This document shows positions 11,100 through 22,463 of a DNA stretch of 64,000 bases, one piece after another. The stretch covers positions 56,566,953-56,630,952 of the forward strand of contig NC_090021.1 of NCBI RefSeq assembly GCF_037176765.1, written 5' to 3'. The stretch is from Anolis sagrei (lineage: Eukaryota > Chordata > Lepidosauria > Squamata > Anolidae). Position 1 is the first letter of the stretch. Each line of letters starts with the position of its first letter. The position numbers and the translations under genes were made by a program. Below the pieces are notes generated by a model, which worked only from the letters and a program-made list of their open reading frames with translations, made no database searches and had not been told where the DNA came from.

Positions 11100-11960
11100 G
11101 CAGGCCAGGTTGCAAAGAAATGCCCAGGAAGCGACAATGGCGAGAGGGGGAGAGGGGGAAGGAGGGCGGGGAGGGGAGGGGCCGCCCTGAAGTGGGAGGC
11201 CAGGGCTGCCTGCCTGCCTGTCACGCTCGGAAAGAACCCGGCGCTGAATGGAAAGCGTGTCGGGAGGGGGTTTGGAAAGAGGGGAGCCGAGGGTGATTTG
11301 TTTGGCCATGGGAGCCAATCGCAAGCTCCGGCTCCGGCAATATCCCCATGCGGTGGCTGAGAGGAGTCAGAGCAAAGCCGCCGGCTCCCTCGCTTTCTCT
11401 CCCCACCTCCCTGCATTGCTGCTGCTGCTGCTGCTGCTCTCCAGGGCAAGGCAAGGCAAGGCAAGGCAGGCGGAGCTGCGCCCTGCAAACGGACGGAGAA
11501 GCGGCTCTCCAGAGCGACCCTCAGGGAAGCTCCAAGAGGAGCAGGTCGAGGAAGCCCCGGGGCCACGGACAGGTAAGCCAAGTCCCGCCCGAATTCATCA
11601 ATGAAGCCGCGCGCTGCTTAGCAGGTATTTTCCCCCCTTGCCTTGCCAAAGAAAACGCCTGGCTCTGTGCTTGGCACCTTTGGGGTTTGGACATGACAGT
11701 CATTTGGGCGGAGAGAGCAGCGGGGAGAAGCCAAGGCGGGTTTCTCCATCGCCTTTCCACCTTGCAGGTGGGATGGCACTTGGTTTAGGATGAAGCAGCA
11801 CCTTCTCTGAAAGACACAATGCGGACGGAGCCTCCGCCACAAAGCGAGGGGTCGTGGCGCCTTCGTGCGTGTGCCTTCAAGCCAAAGTGGGGATCCTCTC
11901 CGTGTCCACGCGGTGCCTTCCTCAGTTGGGCGGGCGGAGAGACGGGAACTGGACGAGTTT
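11100..11960 (+). promoter_or_regulatory. GREM2: CpG island, predicted GREM2 promoter
   Basis: The only long GC- and CpG-rich stretch in an otherwise AT-rich window. It contains a CCAAT box at 11,315-11,319, purine-rich GGGGA/GGAGG runs at 11,140-11,180, a CTG triplet run at about 11,415-11,440 and a short GGCAA pentamer repeat at 11,445-11,470. No TATA box is convincing, so transcription starts are probably dispersed. Its position about 37.6 kb upstream of exon 2, on the right strand and next to a good donor, makes it the natural GREM2 promoter. It begins directly after a Penelope tail and a TTTA-rich run at 11,050-11,085. Confidence 0.75.
11330..11572 (+). other. GREM2: Predicted non-coding exon 1 of GREM2
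   Basis: The 3' boundary is a strong donor: ACAG followed by GTAAGCC, GT at 11,573-11,574, inside the CpG island. The 5' boundary is not visible and the start given is only a guess downstream of the CCAAT box. GREM2 is known to have a non-coding first exon, and no other CpG-rich donor is seen upstream of exon 2. Open frames of 60-170 codons here on both strands are by-products of low stop-codon density in GC-rich DNA. Confidence 0.6.
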
Positions 11961-11965
11961 CACAC

Positions 11966-12520
11966 CTCATCACACTAGAGAAAGAATCCACTTTAAGTTC
12001 GGTTGGGGGAGGGATTGATTTGTCATCTGGGAGTTGTAGTTGCTGGGATTTATAGTTCACCTACAATCAAAGAGCATTCTGAACTGCATCAACGATAGAA
12101 TTGAACCAAACTTGACACACAGAACTCCCATGAGCAAGAGAAAATACTGGAAGGGTTTGGAGGGCACTAGCCTTGAGTTTTGGGGTTGTAGTTCACCTAC
12201 ATCCAGAGAGCGCTGTGGACTCAAACAATGATGGATCTGGACCAAACTTGGCACAGATACTCAAAATACCAAAATGTGAACACTGATGGAGTTTGGGGAA
12301 AATAGACTTTGACATTTGGGAGTTATAGTTGCTGGGATTTATAATTCACCTGCAATGAGAGACCATCCCGAACCCCACCAATGATAGAATTGGACCAAAT
12401 TTCCCCACAGAAATCCCATGACCAACAGAAAATACTGGGTTTTCTGATGGTCTTTTGTGACCCCTCTGACATCCCCTCATGACCCTACCGGGGTCCCAAC
12501 CTCCAGGTTGAGAAACATTG
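11966..12520. mobile_element. hAT-type DNA transposon remnant, composite
   Basis: Three similar internal blocks of the form 'gttgtagttgctgggattta' and 'catcaatgatagaattgaac' follow each other at 12,025-12,130, 12,185-12,260 and 12,320-12,410, so the element carries internal duplication. The right end is an hAT-like terminus (ccaacctccaggttgagaaa at about 12,498-12,517). The left hAT end is not seen; instead, from 11,966, there is a copy of the arm of the next element. A small minus-oriented fragment of the same family is at 61,138-61,215. Confidence 0.6.
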
Positions 12521-12530
12521 TCTTATTGCC

Positions 12531-12701
12531 TCATCACATGAGAGAAAAAATCCACATTAAATCTGGTTTCCAACTCCTGCAGAATTCTGGGGTTTGTAAT
12601 TTAGGGAGAAGCCTTTAACAGCCTCCCAAAACTACAAACCCCAGAATTCTGCAGGAGGCAGAAACTGGATTTAAAGTGGATTCATTCTTTTGTGTGATGA
12701 A
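12531..12701. mobile_element. Fold-back MITE, about 170 bp
   Basis: Arms of about 75 bases are nearly complementary: 'aactcctgcagaattctggg' with gtttgtaattt on the left is answered by aaactacaaaccccagaatt with ctgcaggaggc on the right. Outer parts are tcatcacatgagag and, inverted, tcatcacacaaaag. Confidence 0.8.
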
Positions 12702-12775
12702 GTGAACACTGCGCGTGCCACAGATGAGTGCATGGGAAAAGAAAATCCCCTCCAGGTTTTAAGTGAGGTGTGTGT

Positions 12776-12778
<3 letters not shown>

Positions 12779-12818
<40 letters not shown>
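12779..12818. repeat. (AG)n microsatellite
   Basis: About twenty AG units, preceded by a short GTGTGT run. Confidence 0.9.
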
Positions 12819-12820
<2 letters not shown>

Positions 12821-12837
12821 GGGTGTGTGACTAACAT

Positions 12838-13612
12838 TTGCAAATAATCTGATGAAGTTCAACAGGGACAACTGCAAGATATTCCACTTAGGCAGAAAAA
12901 ATGAAATGCAAAGATACAGAATGGGGACAATGCTTGGCTCAACAGCAGTACCTGTGAAAAAGATCTTGAAGTCCTCGTGGACAACAAGTTAAACATGAGC
13001 CAACAATATCATGCAGTACCAAAAAAGCCAATGGAGTCTAGTGTCTAGATCCAGGGAAGTCATGCTACCCCTCCATTTTGCCTTGGTCAGACCACACCTG
13101 GAATACTGTGTCCAATTCTGGGCACCACAATTGAAGGGAAATGTTGACAAGCTGAATGGGTCTAGAGGAGGGCAGCTAAAATGATCAAGAGTCTGGAGAA
13201 TAAGCCCTATGAGGAACGGCTTCAAGAGCTGGGCATGTTTATCCTGAAGAAGAGAATGCGGAGAGGAGACATGATGGCCATGTATAAATATGTGAGGGAT
13301 AGGGAGAAGGGAACAAGCTTGTTTTCTGCTGTCCTGGAGACTAGGATGCGGAACAATGGTTTCAAACTACAGGAGAGGAGATTCCACCTGAACATTAAGT
13401 CAAACTTCCTAATTGTGAGAGTTGTTCAGAAGTGAAACTCTCTGTCCTGGAGTGTGGTGGAGGCTCGTTCTTTGGAGGCTTTTAAACAGAGGCTGGATGG
13501 CCAATTATTGGGGGTGCTTTAAATGCAATTTTCCTGCTTCTTGGCAGAATGGGGTTGGACTGGATAGCCTATGAGGTGTCTTTCAACTCTCTGATTCTTT
13601 GATTCTGCTTCG
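12838..13612 (+). mobile_element. CR1 LINE 3' end
   Basis: Plus-strand frames give typical CR1 C-terminal sequence, e.g. [20 protein letters not shown] and YVRDREKGTSLFSAV near 13,181-13,330, with frame breaks upstream. The 3' end carries ggttggactggatagcctat and the terminal gattctttgattctg repeat. Confidence 0.9.
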
Positions 13613-14079
13613 TATTCTTCTTTTCTTTGGGTGAATTATGGTTTGTAACCCAAAATGAAAGAACACTTCCAAGTACACATGGCACAAGTGGTCCTCACCA
13701 CCCTCTTTGAAACCAAGCATCCCTGCTCTTTTGTTTACACACTGAATGAATGGAAGCCCCTCCCCCACCCCCCATTCATGTCAAAAGTTCTACAAACTTG
13801 GTGGCACCTTCCTTCCAAACATTGCAAAGGCACTTTTGTCTTTATTTTTAGCACAGGATTGTGCAAACGGTTATATAACTTTCTTTGGGAGATTTCTGAG
13901 GATTTCTGAGCTAGACTTTTCTTTGATTTTGAGAGGGCAAAGTTCTTAAAAGGAGAAGGAAAAGAAAACCCAGAAGGGTTGAGACAAGTTCCTTTGAAAA
14001 GCCTCTCAAGGAGGTGGGTTGAACCTGAATGCCAACAAGTTCAGGTCGCTATAGAAAAGGAGTTTTGATGTAAATCTGC

Positions 14080-14360
14080 AGGAATCCAAACAATGCCTTT
14101 GGAATAAAATAGCAACAGGTGCACGACTGACTTGCTGCGGCTTAATTAGCACTTTACACCCCAAACCCCATCAGTGCGACTGCATGCTAATTCACTATGA
14201 AATCGAGCATCAGTTCAGGTTCTTGACTTCCCACCAGCACAAATACAAAGCAGGCACTGTGTTTTCTTGATGGGGTTATTTTCTTTTTCACTCCTGAATA
14301 AAGTTAGGAAGCATATATTGTCTAATTCAGCATTCCATTATGCACAGCATGCCCTGAAAA
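14080..14360 (+). promoter_or_regulatory. Possible conserved non-coding element in intron 1
   Basis: A repeat-free block of balanced composition with homeobox-type cores (cttaattagca, gctaattcac) and GC-mixed words, about 2.5 kb into the intron. There is no alignment behind this call; it is a judgement from composition and the absence of repeats. Confidence 0.25.
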
Positions 14361-14393
14361 CCAGAAAATCTGTTTTTCTTTCATTTTAATGTA

Positions 14394-14735
14394 CATTAGA
14401 GTCTTGCTTATCCAACATAAATGGGCCGGCAGAAACACTGGATAAGCAAAAATGTTGGATAATAAGGAGGGGGGGGGGATTAAGGAAAAGCCTATTAAAC
14501 ATCAAATTACGTTATGATTTCACAAATTAAGCATTTAAACATCATGTTTTACAACAAATCAACAGAAAAAGCAGCTCAATACAGGGTAACATTATGTAGT
14601 GATTACTGTATTTACAAATTTAGCAACAAAATATCACAATGTATTGAAACAACCGTGGATCCGGGTGGGAGGCAGACTGCATTGGGTAATACAGAATGTT
14701 GGATGAGCGACGGTTGGATAAGCAAGGCTCTACTG
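14394..14735. mobile_element. pogo/Tigger-like non-autonomous element
   Basis: Ends CATTAGAGTCTTGCTTATCC and, inverted, CAGTAGAGCCTTGCTTATCC, flanked by TA at 14,392-14,393 and 14,736-14,737. TA duplication and cttatccaac ends are typical of pogo/Tigger derivatives. A G run sits at 14,469-14,478. Confidence 0.85.
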
Positions 14736-15136
14736 TATGTGTGCATCTCTATCCTTTCCCACATTTGTTATCAGTGTGTTATAAATCTGAAAATGTTAAG
14801 GAAGCCAGTTCACAGAACATAAAAGCCTGTGTACTTGAGATCTAGATTGTTATCAAATTAGTAGATTCATATATTTTGCATGAGACATTAGACATAAATC
14901 CAAGTATCTTGGTCACTTAGATTTAGTGGGAAGTACTTCCAGGTGAACAATCTAAATATGTATTGCTAATACATTACCTATGGATTTTAGTCCTATGCCC
15001 TGGTCACAAATGGGATCATTTGTGTTATGTCCACACAAATGGTCCCAGCTGAAACAGTGTAGTTCTTAAGATTGCAGGAGTAAGCCCCATTGATTTTAAT
15101 GAAATTTTCTGCTAAATGAAGATAAAGACTCTATTC

Positions 15137-15516
15137 CAGTGGTTCCCAACCTGTGGTCCGTGGACCACCAGTGGTCTGCAAGAACTAAAATATGCTGCGC
15201 GGCCTGTTACTACACCATTGCAACGAGAGCAACTGGTCTCACAAAACCCTCTCATAGTGCTAAGGCTTATTAAATATAGATTTCTGTGGGTGAGCAGATG
15301 ACGACTACTGGATGACATATGTTCTGTATCAGAAACTAGAGCTGATGTGGTCTATCCAATGTAATTTTCTGAATCAGCACCCCAAATAACAAAACTGAAT
15401 CTAAGTTGACCAAAAACTGATTTGTCACCCTTTTGGTATGAATGTTGGAGAGTGGTTCCTGGACAAAGTGGTCCCTGGTCAAGTGGTCTCTGGTCAAAAA
15501 AAGTTGGGAACCACTG
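15137..15516. mobile_element. hAT non-autonomous element, 380-bp form
   Basis: Ends CAGTGGTTCCCAACCTGTGG and, inverted, CAGTGGTTCCCAACTTTTTT. Flanks CTCTATTC (15,129-15,136) and CTGTATTC (15,517-15,524) match at seven of eight. Same family as 23,349-23,926 but lacking most of one arm of an internal hairpin. Confidence 0.85.
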
Positions 15517-15524
15517 CTGTATTC

Positions 15525-16061
15525 TAAGTCAGTGGGTTAAATTGGTGATGATGAACTCTAAAATCCAGCATTGTTGAACATGTTGCATCCTCCCAAACTT
15601 TTCATGGAAAGAAGAGTCAAGTCTGTTTTCTACAGTGGCAACAGATGCTAGAAATGAGATTAAATGAATTCAAATTAGTAAAGGCCAACCCATTCGGGCA
15701 AATGGGACATTGTTTAATTTTTGAGTCAGGCTGTCTCTAGCCAAAAAGCTCCTGAATGTTTTCTCTCTCCCTCTCTCTTTGCACATACACATACATATCT
15801 GTGTGCATGTGCAAATGCTTGTGTGCCTGCTCTGTGTGCATGAATAGTCCCTCTGCCTTCCCCTGGCTGAACTTACCACCTCTGTCTCTGCCTTCTATTG
15901 GCCACAGTGCTCCCCCCCCCCCAACCAGAATGGGAAATCAGCCACCACTAGTTCAGCCGAGCATTGGTCACCGATTTTAAGCTATTTTATATCATGTTCA
16001 TTGAATGTTTCTGATATCATGTTTTGTGCCAAGATGCACACTTTTAAAATCCATCATATCA
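15525..16061. other. Intron stretch, no element recognised
   Basis: A CT-rich and GTGCA-rich patch at 15,760-15,845 and a C run at 15,911-15,920 are the only notable features. Confidence 0.4.
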
Positions 16062-16069
16062 ATCTAAGG

Positions 16070-16204
16070 CAGTGGTTCTCAACCTGTGGGTCACCAGATG
16101 TTTTGGCCTTCAATTCCCAGAAATCCTAACAGCTGGTAAACTGGCTGGGATTTCTGAGAGTTGTAGTCCAAAACACCTGGGGACCCACAGGTCGAGAACT
16201 ACTG
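16070..16204. mobile_element. 135-bp palindromic hAT element
   Basis: Ends CAGTGGTTCTCAACCTGTGG and, inverted, CAGTAGTTCTCGACCTGTGG. Nearly the whole element folds on itself, with loop taacagctggtaaactggct. Perfect duplication ATCTAAGG at 16,062-16,069 and 16,205-16,212. Confidence 0.92.
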
Positions 16205-16500
16205 ATCTAAGGAGACATTGGACTGAAACATGTCATCCACAAAAGGAAAATTATCTTTTAGAAATAGGAATGCTATTCAATAATTTAGTTGTCTAATATA
16301 TAGAAAGGGGATGGTGGTGCTTTTTTTTTAAAAGATAGAGCTTTGATATAATGCAGCAGATCTGTTCTTGTATGAAACGCCCTTGGGATGAAATGGTTCC
16401 TATATTATACAGGTGCTCAACTGATTGCTGTAAAGCAGCATTTGGGTCCTGACATAAGGTCTGAATGCAATTGCATTCCTACATCTTATATTAAAGGAGG

Positions 16501-16597
16501 CAGCTCTGAGGATGCTTGCCATAGATGCAGGCGAAATGTCAGGAGAGAATGCCTCTAGACCATGGCCATACAGCCTGAAAAAACCTACAACAACTGA
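16501..16597 (+). mobile_element. Penelope-like tail with hammerhead motif
   Basis: CTGAGGA, stem II tgcttgccatagatgcaggc (six pairs including one G-U), GAAA, TGTC, AGG, then the common tail to acctacaacaac. The core boxes are kept. The ACGT after GAA reads ATGT, which weakens the minimal stem III. Confidence 0.65.
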
Positions 16598-16724
16598 GGC
16601 AGCTCCTCTTTTTCTGAATTCAATTCATGCTAAACAACAGGAAAAACAGCAAAGAGTTGTTCTGGAATCCACCCACCAGACAGGATGGCTCCATATGTTC
16701 ATGGAAGATTTTAGATCCAGCAGA

Positions 16725-16920
16725 GGAATCATAGATATATATAATTGGAAGGGTCTCTATGGGTCATCAAGTCCAACCCACTGAGAAATGCATGATCTGT
16801 TTTTGAAAAAATCCAGAGAAAGGGGCTCTACCATGTCTCTAGAAATTTGTCCCATTGCCAAGCTATACTCGCTGTCAAGAAGTTCCTTCTAATCTTCTTT
16901 TTTCTTCTTCTTAATTCCCA
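16725..16920 (-). mobile_element. CR1 LINE 3' fragment
   Basis: Minus-strand CR1 tail: plus reads aattggaagggtctctatgg, gtcatcaagtccaacccact and gtcaagaagttccttctaat. All are standard CR1 3' words. Confidence 0.8.
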
Positions 16921-17689
16921 TTTGCTATACGAGATTCCCTCAGTTATTTCAAAAATGAGTTCAGAAAAAGAAACCTCACCAGCTTAATAAAGTGCTGGGC
17001 CTCAGGTCACTCTCCAGTTACTTTCCCACCTATCCTAGATGCAGCCCTCATTTTTGCTCTCACTTAAGATTTCAGAAGTCTTGTGTCTCTGGGGAAACAA
17101 CTCTTCTCTCAAACCCTGCCCATGCCCAAGCCTTGTTTTGATAGAGACTCTTCCACCACCACAGAAATACCAGCAGTTCTAATCTTGAAGCAACCTTCTG
17201 GTCACCTTTCGTTTCACATGAAAGGCCTGGTATGTCAAATCTCTTGAAATTACTTATCCTTTTTATAGAAACTCTTGGAAGCGGGTCTTTGGTCCGCAAA
17301 AAGAATTAGAAATAGACTTTAATTTAACAGTTGTATGGCAATTTTAATTGTTTTTTAAATGCATCACACCCTTTAAACAGGAGAAAATGCTTGATTTTCT
17401 ATTTTTAGTTGGTATTTTAGCAGGGCAAACAAAGAAAGTAAATATCACTTGAAAAAGTTGATGCAGATTATGATGTTATTTTAAATAACAACCAGCCAAC
17501 TCATTACTGGTTCATCCACAGCCTTCTGTGTATAATCTAAAATAGGAATACATCTGTGACCCATGCCTGATCTATTACATGTAGACCATATGTGTGACAC
17601 AAGGCCCACCCAAGTAGTGTGTATACATAAACCCATGCTTATCAAGCCCATTTGCCTATTGGTGCAGAAGGTGTGGATAAACAGAACCA

Positions 17690-17940
17690 GAGGTACATTC
17701 ACACTATAGAATTATACACGAGTTTTCCTCTTTACCTGCCATGGTTCTATCTAGTGCAGTGGTTCTCAACCTGGGGTCCCCAGATGTTTTTGGCCTACAA
17801 CTCCCAGAAATCCCAGCCAGTTTACCAGCTGTTAGGATTTTTGGGAGTTGAAGACCAAAAACATCTGGAGACCCCAGGTTGAGAACCACTGGTCTAGTGG
17901 AATCCTAGGATTGTAATTTTGGGGAGGAACATATAGAATT
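17690..17940. mobile_element. MITE split by a palindromic hAT element
   Basis: The left piece acattcacactatagaatta to ctgccatggttctatctagt and the right piece tctagtggaatcctaggatt belong to the family seen whole at 41,165-41,377 and half at 33,505-33,625. The hAT at 17,757-17,891 lies between them. Confidence 0.6.
17757..17891. mobile_element. 135-bp palindromic hAT element, nested
   Basis: Ends CAGTGGTTCTCAACCTGGGG on both strands. Flanks ATCTAGTG (17,749-17,756) and GTCTAGTG (17,892-17,899) match at seven of eight. The arms differ by only a few bases, so it is one of the younger copies. Confidence 0.92.
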
Positions 17941-18186
17941 GTGAGCCAACAAAATAGAAATCCTAGGTTAGGCCCCAGTTGCGCCAAAGACCACATGTAG
18001 GGTCCCAGGTATTTGCATATGGGTTCCACCATGCATGTCTTCTTGGGGGGAAACAGCATAGGTCAGAGACCCATACCTGTACCTGTTGTGCATTTGAACT
18101 GCATATCAGGTTCTCAACTGTCCTGACTTGTTATGACCTCCATCTTGTTTAAGATTGGCTTAATTTGATTTTTTAACTGTTAGACT

Positions 18187-18239
18187 TTTGTGTCCATGGA
18201 TTCTTCATCCATGTATTCAACCACCATAGCCTGAAATTA

Positions 18240-18271
<32 letters not shown>

Positions 18272-18452
18272 CCTATCTACCTATCTACCTATCCATCCAT
18301 CCATCCGTCCATCCATATATCCATCTGTTCATTAAAAATAAACTTTATTTTACTATTTTATGTCAGAGATCCTATAGGACTATACAATTGTAATATAATG
18401 GGATGTGAGTATCCATGGGTTTTTCTATCCACAAAGGTCCTGGAAGCAAACT
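18187..18452. mobile_element. pogo/Tigger-like element containing a compound microsatellite
   Basis: The left part tgtccatggattcttcatcc and right part gagtatccatgggtttttct with atccacaaaggtcc are inverted matches of Tigger-type ends. Inside, 18,238-18,318 is a run of CTGT, then CTAC/CTAT, then CATC tetramers. Confidence 0.6.
18238..18318. repeat. Compound tetranucleotide microsatellite
   Basis: About eight CTGT units pass into CTAC/CTAT and then CCAT-type units. Confidence 0.9.
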
Positions 18453-19221
18453 CCAGGGCATCTCAAGCACTCACTGGAATAGACTTTGCCATTTATGAGT
18501 CTGATGAAACCAAGGTGATATCAGTCCCGTTAGTTCTCATCTGAGAAAGGAACTAGTATAAAGTAATGTCAGCAGCCTATCTGGTAAACAGAAGTTCATG
18601 GTAACTAAAGATATGAGGCTCCTAACATCTAAGTTCTCCCTACTTTTTTGTTTTGTGGCTTAGAGGGGGGAAAGAAACACACAGCAGCAATTGAAAAATA
18701 CTTCAATACTCCAGGGAGATTCTCAGTGACTCCTCTTTGCTTTAGTTAGCAGATCTGCAGGAAACTCAAGACAAATCCTGTGAATCTGTCTGCCTTGTGA
18801 GTTCAATCATTCAGGATGCTGGCATGCACTTTGCCTGTCATTTGCCTCCACACAGACTTGCCTAACTGTGAGGAGTGGACACTTACATCAGTAGCTACAG
18901 ACCCTAGAATTGTTTGAATCCAAACTCATGGTGTGAGCTAAGGTTGGAAATCTTTAAGTATTTTATCCTCACATGTAAAGGTAAATAATTATGATAGTTT
19001 TCCCCCTGACACAGAAGACAATTCATATTCTTCTTCAGTATTATTCCTGTATTCAAATTTCCTGAAGTATTTTGGAGGAATAATTTTGTGTAGAAAACAG
19101 GTTTCCTGCAGGAAGTCCATTTTCTTCTTGTAGTAATTTTTATTAAGTCAAATTAATACAAAACCCACATACAAATATAAAAACCCCAATAAGCCAAAGC
19201 AAATAACAAAAGTCAAAATAC

Positions 19222-19246
19222 TTATATATATATATATATATATATA
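19222..19246. repeat. (TA)n microsatellite
   Basis: About twelve TA units. Confidence 0.85.
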
Positions 19247-19424
19247 ACATATTACTACTACATTCTAAACATCAAAAAATATTAGCTACATACAATCTAC
19301 CTTATCTAATCTAAGGGCTTTATATGCTCTGAGGGTTATGTTATCTCATTTTTCTACACCCATTAAGTGAAAAAGAACCATCAATATATCATTTCCCCAA
19401 ATTATAACACTCATTTCCCATGCA

Positions 19425-19625
19425 GTATTTGGGCAGTGAATCCAGAGACCAAGATCTGAATCCCCAGTTGGCCATGGAAACACACTGGGCGACTTTGAGC
19501 AAATCATGCTTTCTCTCAGCTTCAGAGGAAGGCCAAGGCAAATCCTCTCTACACAAATTCTGCCAAAAAGAATCCTTTGATAGGTTTGCCTTAGGGTGTC
19601 ATAAGCCAAACATGACACGAAGGCA
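19425..19625 (+). mobile_element. Old MIR-like tRNA SINE
   Basis: Words in order: ccagagaccaagatctgaat (remains of the B-box region), cactgggcgactttgagcaa, cttcagaggaaggccaaggc, cataagccaaacatgacacg, then caacagcaacaataacagc. Diverged copies in the opposite orientation lie at 20.37, 31.96 and 45.02 kb. Confidence 0.6.
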
Positions 19626-20369
19626 CCCAACAGCAACAATAACAGCAAAACCCACACGTTTTCCTCCACAGAATAAATTATCCACAATAATTTGGAAAAT
19701 TTAAATTATTCTCAGGTTCTTAAAAATGGATTGTTGATTTAAAAAGGCAATTTTCTAAGTGTGTTTGTGTGTTTGAAACATCTTTGTATATCTGTACTAC
19801 ATCTAAAGTAGCACAAGAAGGATTTACCTGGCTCATGATAAACGTCTGATCAATGTAGTAATCCCTTTTAAGACAGTGACCAACCAGTTATCCAAAGAAG
19901 ACCTTTCATCCTACTAAAGTAGAATGAAAGCTATATTTTTACTTTGTTGCTTCCCTGGCTCTGAATGTGGAAGTCTCTCTTGGCCATTATGATTAAATAA
20001 GAAGCCTAGCCTAAGACTTTGGTCGCTTGATAAAGCTACCTTGGCCTGTACCCCTCAACAATAGTCACTACAGAAGAGGTTTCTGTGTTTTTTTATAAGT
20101 ACCGTACTGAGCAAAATAAATTCAAAATCATCCATTGTAGAATATTTTTTTCAGGTTCTAATTAAATTTAAAATCTGAAATATAATTATTGCCCACATAT
20201 AGAATTAAATAAATAGGTAAACCAAATAACCGTAACATGAGGCTCATCTACAGCAGCACTGGCTGGGAACTCCTGAAGTTTTGCCTTCATTCCTCACACA
20301 AACAAGCATCCTCAATATTCTGAGGATTTCCATACATTAGCAACATTTTCCTATCTGGAGTAGATTGTG

Positions 20370-20520
20370 ATGGTTGTTGTTGTTGTGTGCTTTCAAGTAG
20401 TTTATGGTACAGTAAGTAAACATATCACCATTTTTGTCTGAAGCTGAGAGTGTGTGTCTTGCCCAAGGTCACATTTTCCATGGCTGAATAGAGAATTGAA
20501 TTCTGATCCCCAGAGTCATA
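20370..20520 (-). mobile_element. Old MIR-like tRNA SINE, minus strand
   Basis: Plus reads gttgttgtgtgctttcaagt, gtcttgcccaaggtcacatt, ttccatggctgaatagagaa, ccccagagtcatagagtcat: the reverse of the copy at 19.4 kb. Confidence 0.65.
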
Positions 20521-21839
20521 GAGTCATCCTTACTGAAATGCTTACTTCAGAGTAGTACCCTTGACATTGCCTCACCCCAGGTTTATTGACTGCTGCCAGG
20601 GAATTTATCAAAAGTAATCAAAATCTTCACTTATAAAAGCAAGTTTATTTCCTTGGTTTATAATAATATGGTATGTTCAGCTTTGAAGTTTCACTGGAAA
20701 ATATTCTATTGTGCTTTTCCAAAACAAGAAAAAATCTGTCCAGAACATTTCTTTTAACAAGCTAAAATCTATTATTACTAGAGGAATGTTTGCCAGAATT
20801 CTGGCGTATGTTTACAATGATAGGGTTAAGAAAATTTGGAAGAAACTAAGCTTGGTAAGAAGCTGATAAACACACACTGTGCTTATGGGGACACTGCCCA
20901 GCAGCATTGGGAACTTTGATTTCTTTTATTTATCTGCATTTGACTTACACATATAGTCATCCATTTACAACCCTGCCAGATCTCACAGAAGTTGGAATAC
21001 ATGAACGTGATTTGTAGCATCTCATTTTACAATCCCAAAAGACAGAGTGCTCTGTTGTATAGATCTCATTGCTCTCCAAAGACATTATTTAACTCCTGGC
21101 ACTATTGACTGGAGTCAAGGTTTAAAGACAGATAGCTGTAAACAATGACTCTTGGATACTCTCTGAGAATAGCTAGGGTGTAGCCCCTTAGAAACATCGA
21201 CCTGGAATAATCACAATATATTTTGGATGCATTTCTGGAATTGGCAGAGTCTTCAGATAGGACGCAATCATTCTGAGAACTTGTGCTTATTACTTATTGT
21301 TGTGCAATGAGGGCCAGCATCTCTGTGTGAGGGTGCTCTTAAGAACACAAAAGGGAGGTGTGGTGCGGCCCAGTGCCTTGTACGATATGGAGTTCTGTTT
21401 GCATCCCAAGGTGAACTTGGTAGTCACTTGGTTAGAGATTAAAGAAGGCTCTCTTTCTATTGAGAAGCTAATTGAAAAGAGGGGTCAAAATAACTTGTGA
21501 AGTATCTGGCTGTGATTTGAGGCTTTTGACAACTATCCTTGTGAAATGTACAATTTAGAAGAACACGTGATTGAAGACCTGGATACATATTAGAAAATAG
21601 GAGGAGGAAAATGATTGTTCATTGATTTAGTCAAACTACAAAAAAAAGATACTAATTGTGTTCTATGAATATTTTCATGGCTTGGGTAAGAGTTTTAATT
21701 TAATAATTTAAGCAGAAGCACACCTCCCAGATTCTTGATGAATTCAGACTAGGGGATGGTACTTGGCTTTATGGACAACGGGATGGATTTTCTTTCATTT
21801 TAAGCACTTGATAGATTCACCTAAACAAATGCAACTGAA
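20521..21839. other. Intron stretch, nothing recognised
   Basis: No mobile element, RNA gene or exon recognised over 1.3 kb. Confidence 0.4.
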
Positions 21840-21992
21840 AGGAGGGAACTGCAATTACAGTTCACAGAATCGCATTATATGGTCAGTGTAAACTCATATA
21901 ATGCACATTGAACTGCATTGAACTGGATTATATGAGTCTGTTCTGCCATATAATCCAGTTCAATCCACATTGTAATTGCAGTGTACGTGGGA
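21840..21992. mobile_element. Fold-back MITE
   Basis: Outer arms aactgcaattacag and, inverted, cactgcaattaca. Inner hairpin tgaactggattatatgagtc against gccatataatccagttca. Related in plan to the elements at 831 and 31,795. Confidence 0.7.
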
Positions 21993-22443
21993 CCTGTGTT
22001 CTAAGCTAGGTTTGATGCCCAACATTTTGAATATTAACAAGATGATTAAAAAATATGGGTAAAATCCAGGTTTTGATCCATGTAGATTAAATCTGGATCC
22101 AAACAAGTATTTCTGTTCTATTCTATTTTTTCTGCTTTATTTTATGGAACTACTGATAGCATAGAAAATAAGGGCACAGGCTAATGGTCTTGATCAAATC
22201 TGAGTTCTACTATGAACAGTCTAAGTTGAGGGACCCAGCATCCTACTGTATCACCAGGAATCTGTGGTGAATAATAATAGCACGGTTTCAGGATTTCACA
22301 TGAACTAAGATTTCATATTGTTTTGTTTCTTTGTGGTTGGTAATGGTTGATTGTTCATGTGGCTGTTTCTCACATTTGCCTTAGAAGATCTGATGGGGAC
22401 ATACCAGTGGCAATAAATGATCTAGTGAATGTAGAAATGTCTT

Positions 22444-22463
22444 TGTGTGTGTGTGTGTGTGTG
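22444..22463. repeat. (TG)n microsatellite
   Basis: Short uninterrupted GT run. Confidence 0.8.

Noticed and set aside
11060-11581. Frames of 80-170 codons on both strands in the CpG island
   Set aside because: Explained by few stop codons in GC-rich DNA; overlapping frames on both strands, low-complexity Q/C/A runs from the CTG repeat, no known domain.
18238-18318. Tetramer array that might suggest a CRISPR-like or satellite array
   Set aside because: Plain compound microsatellite without spacers.
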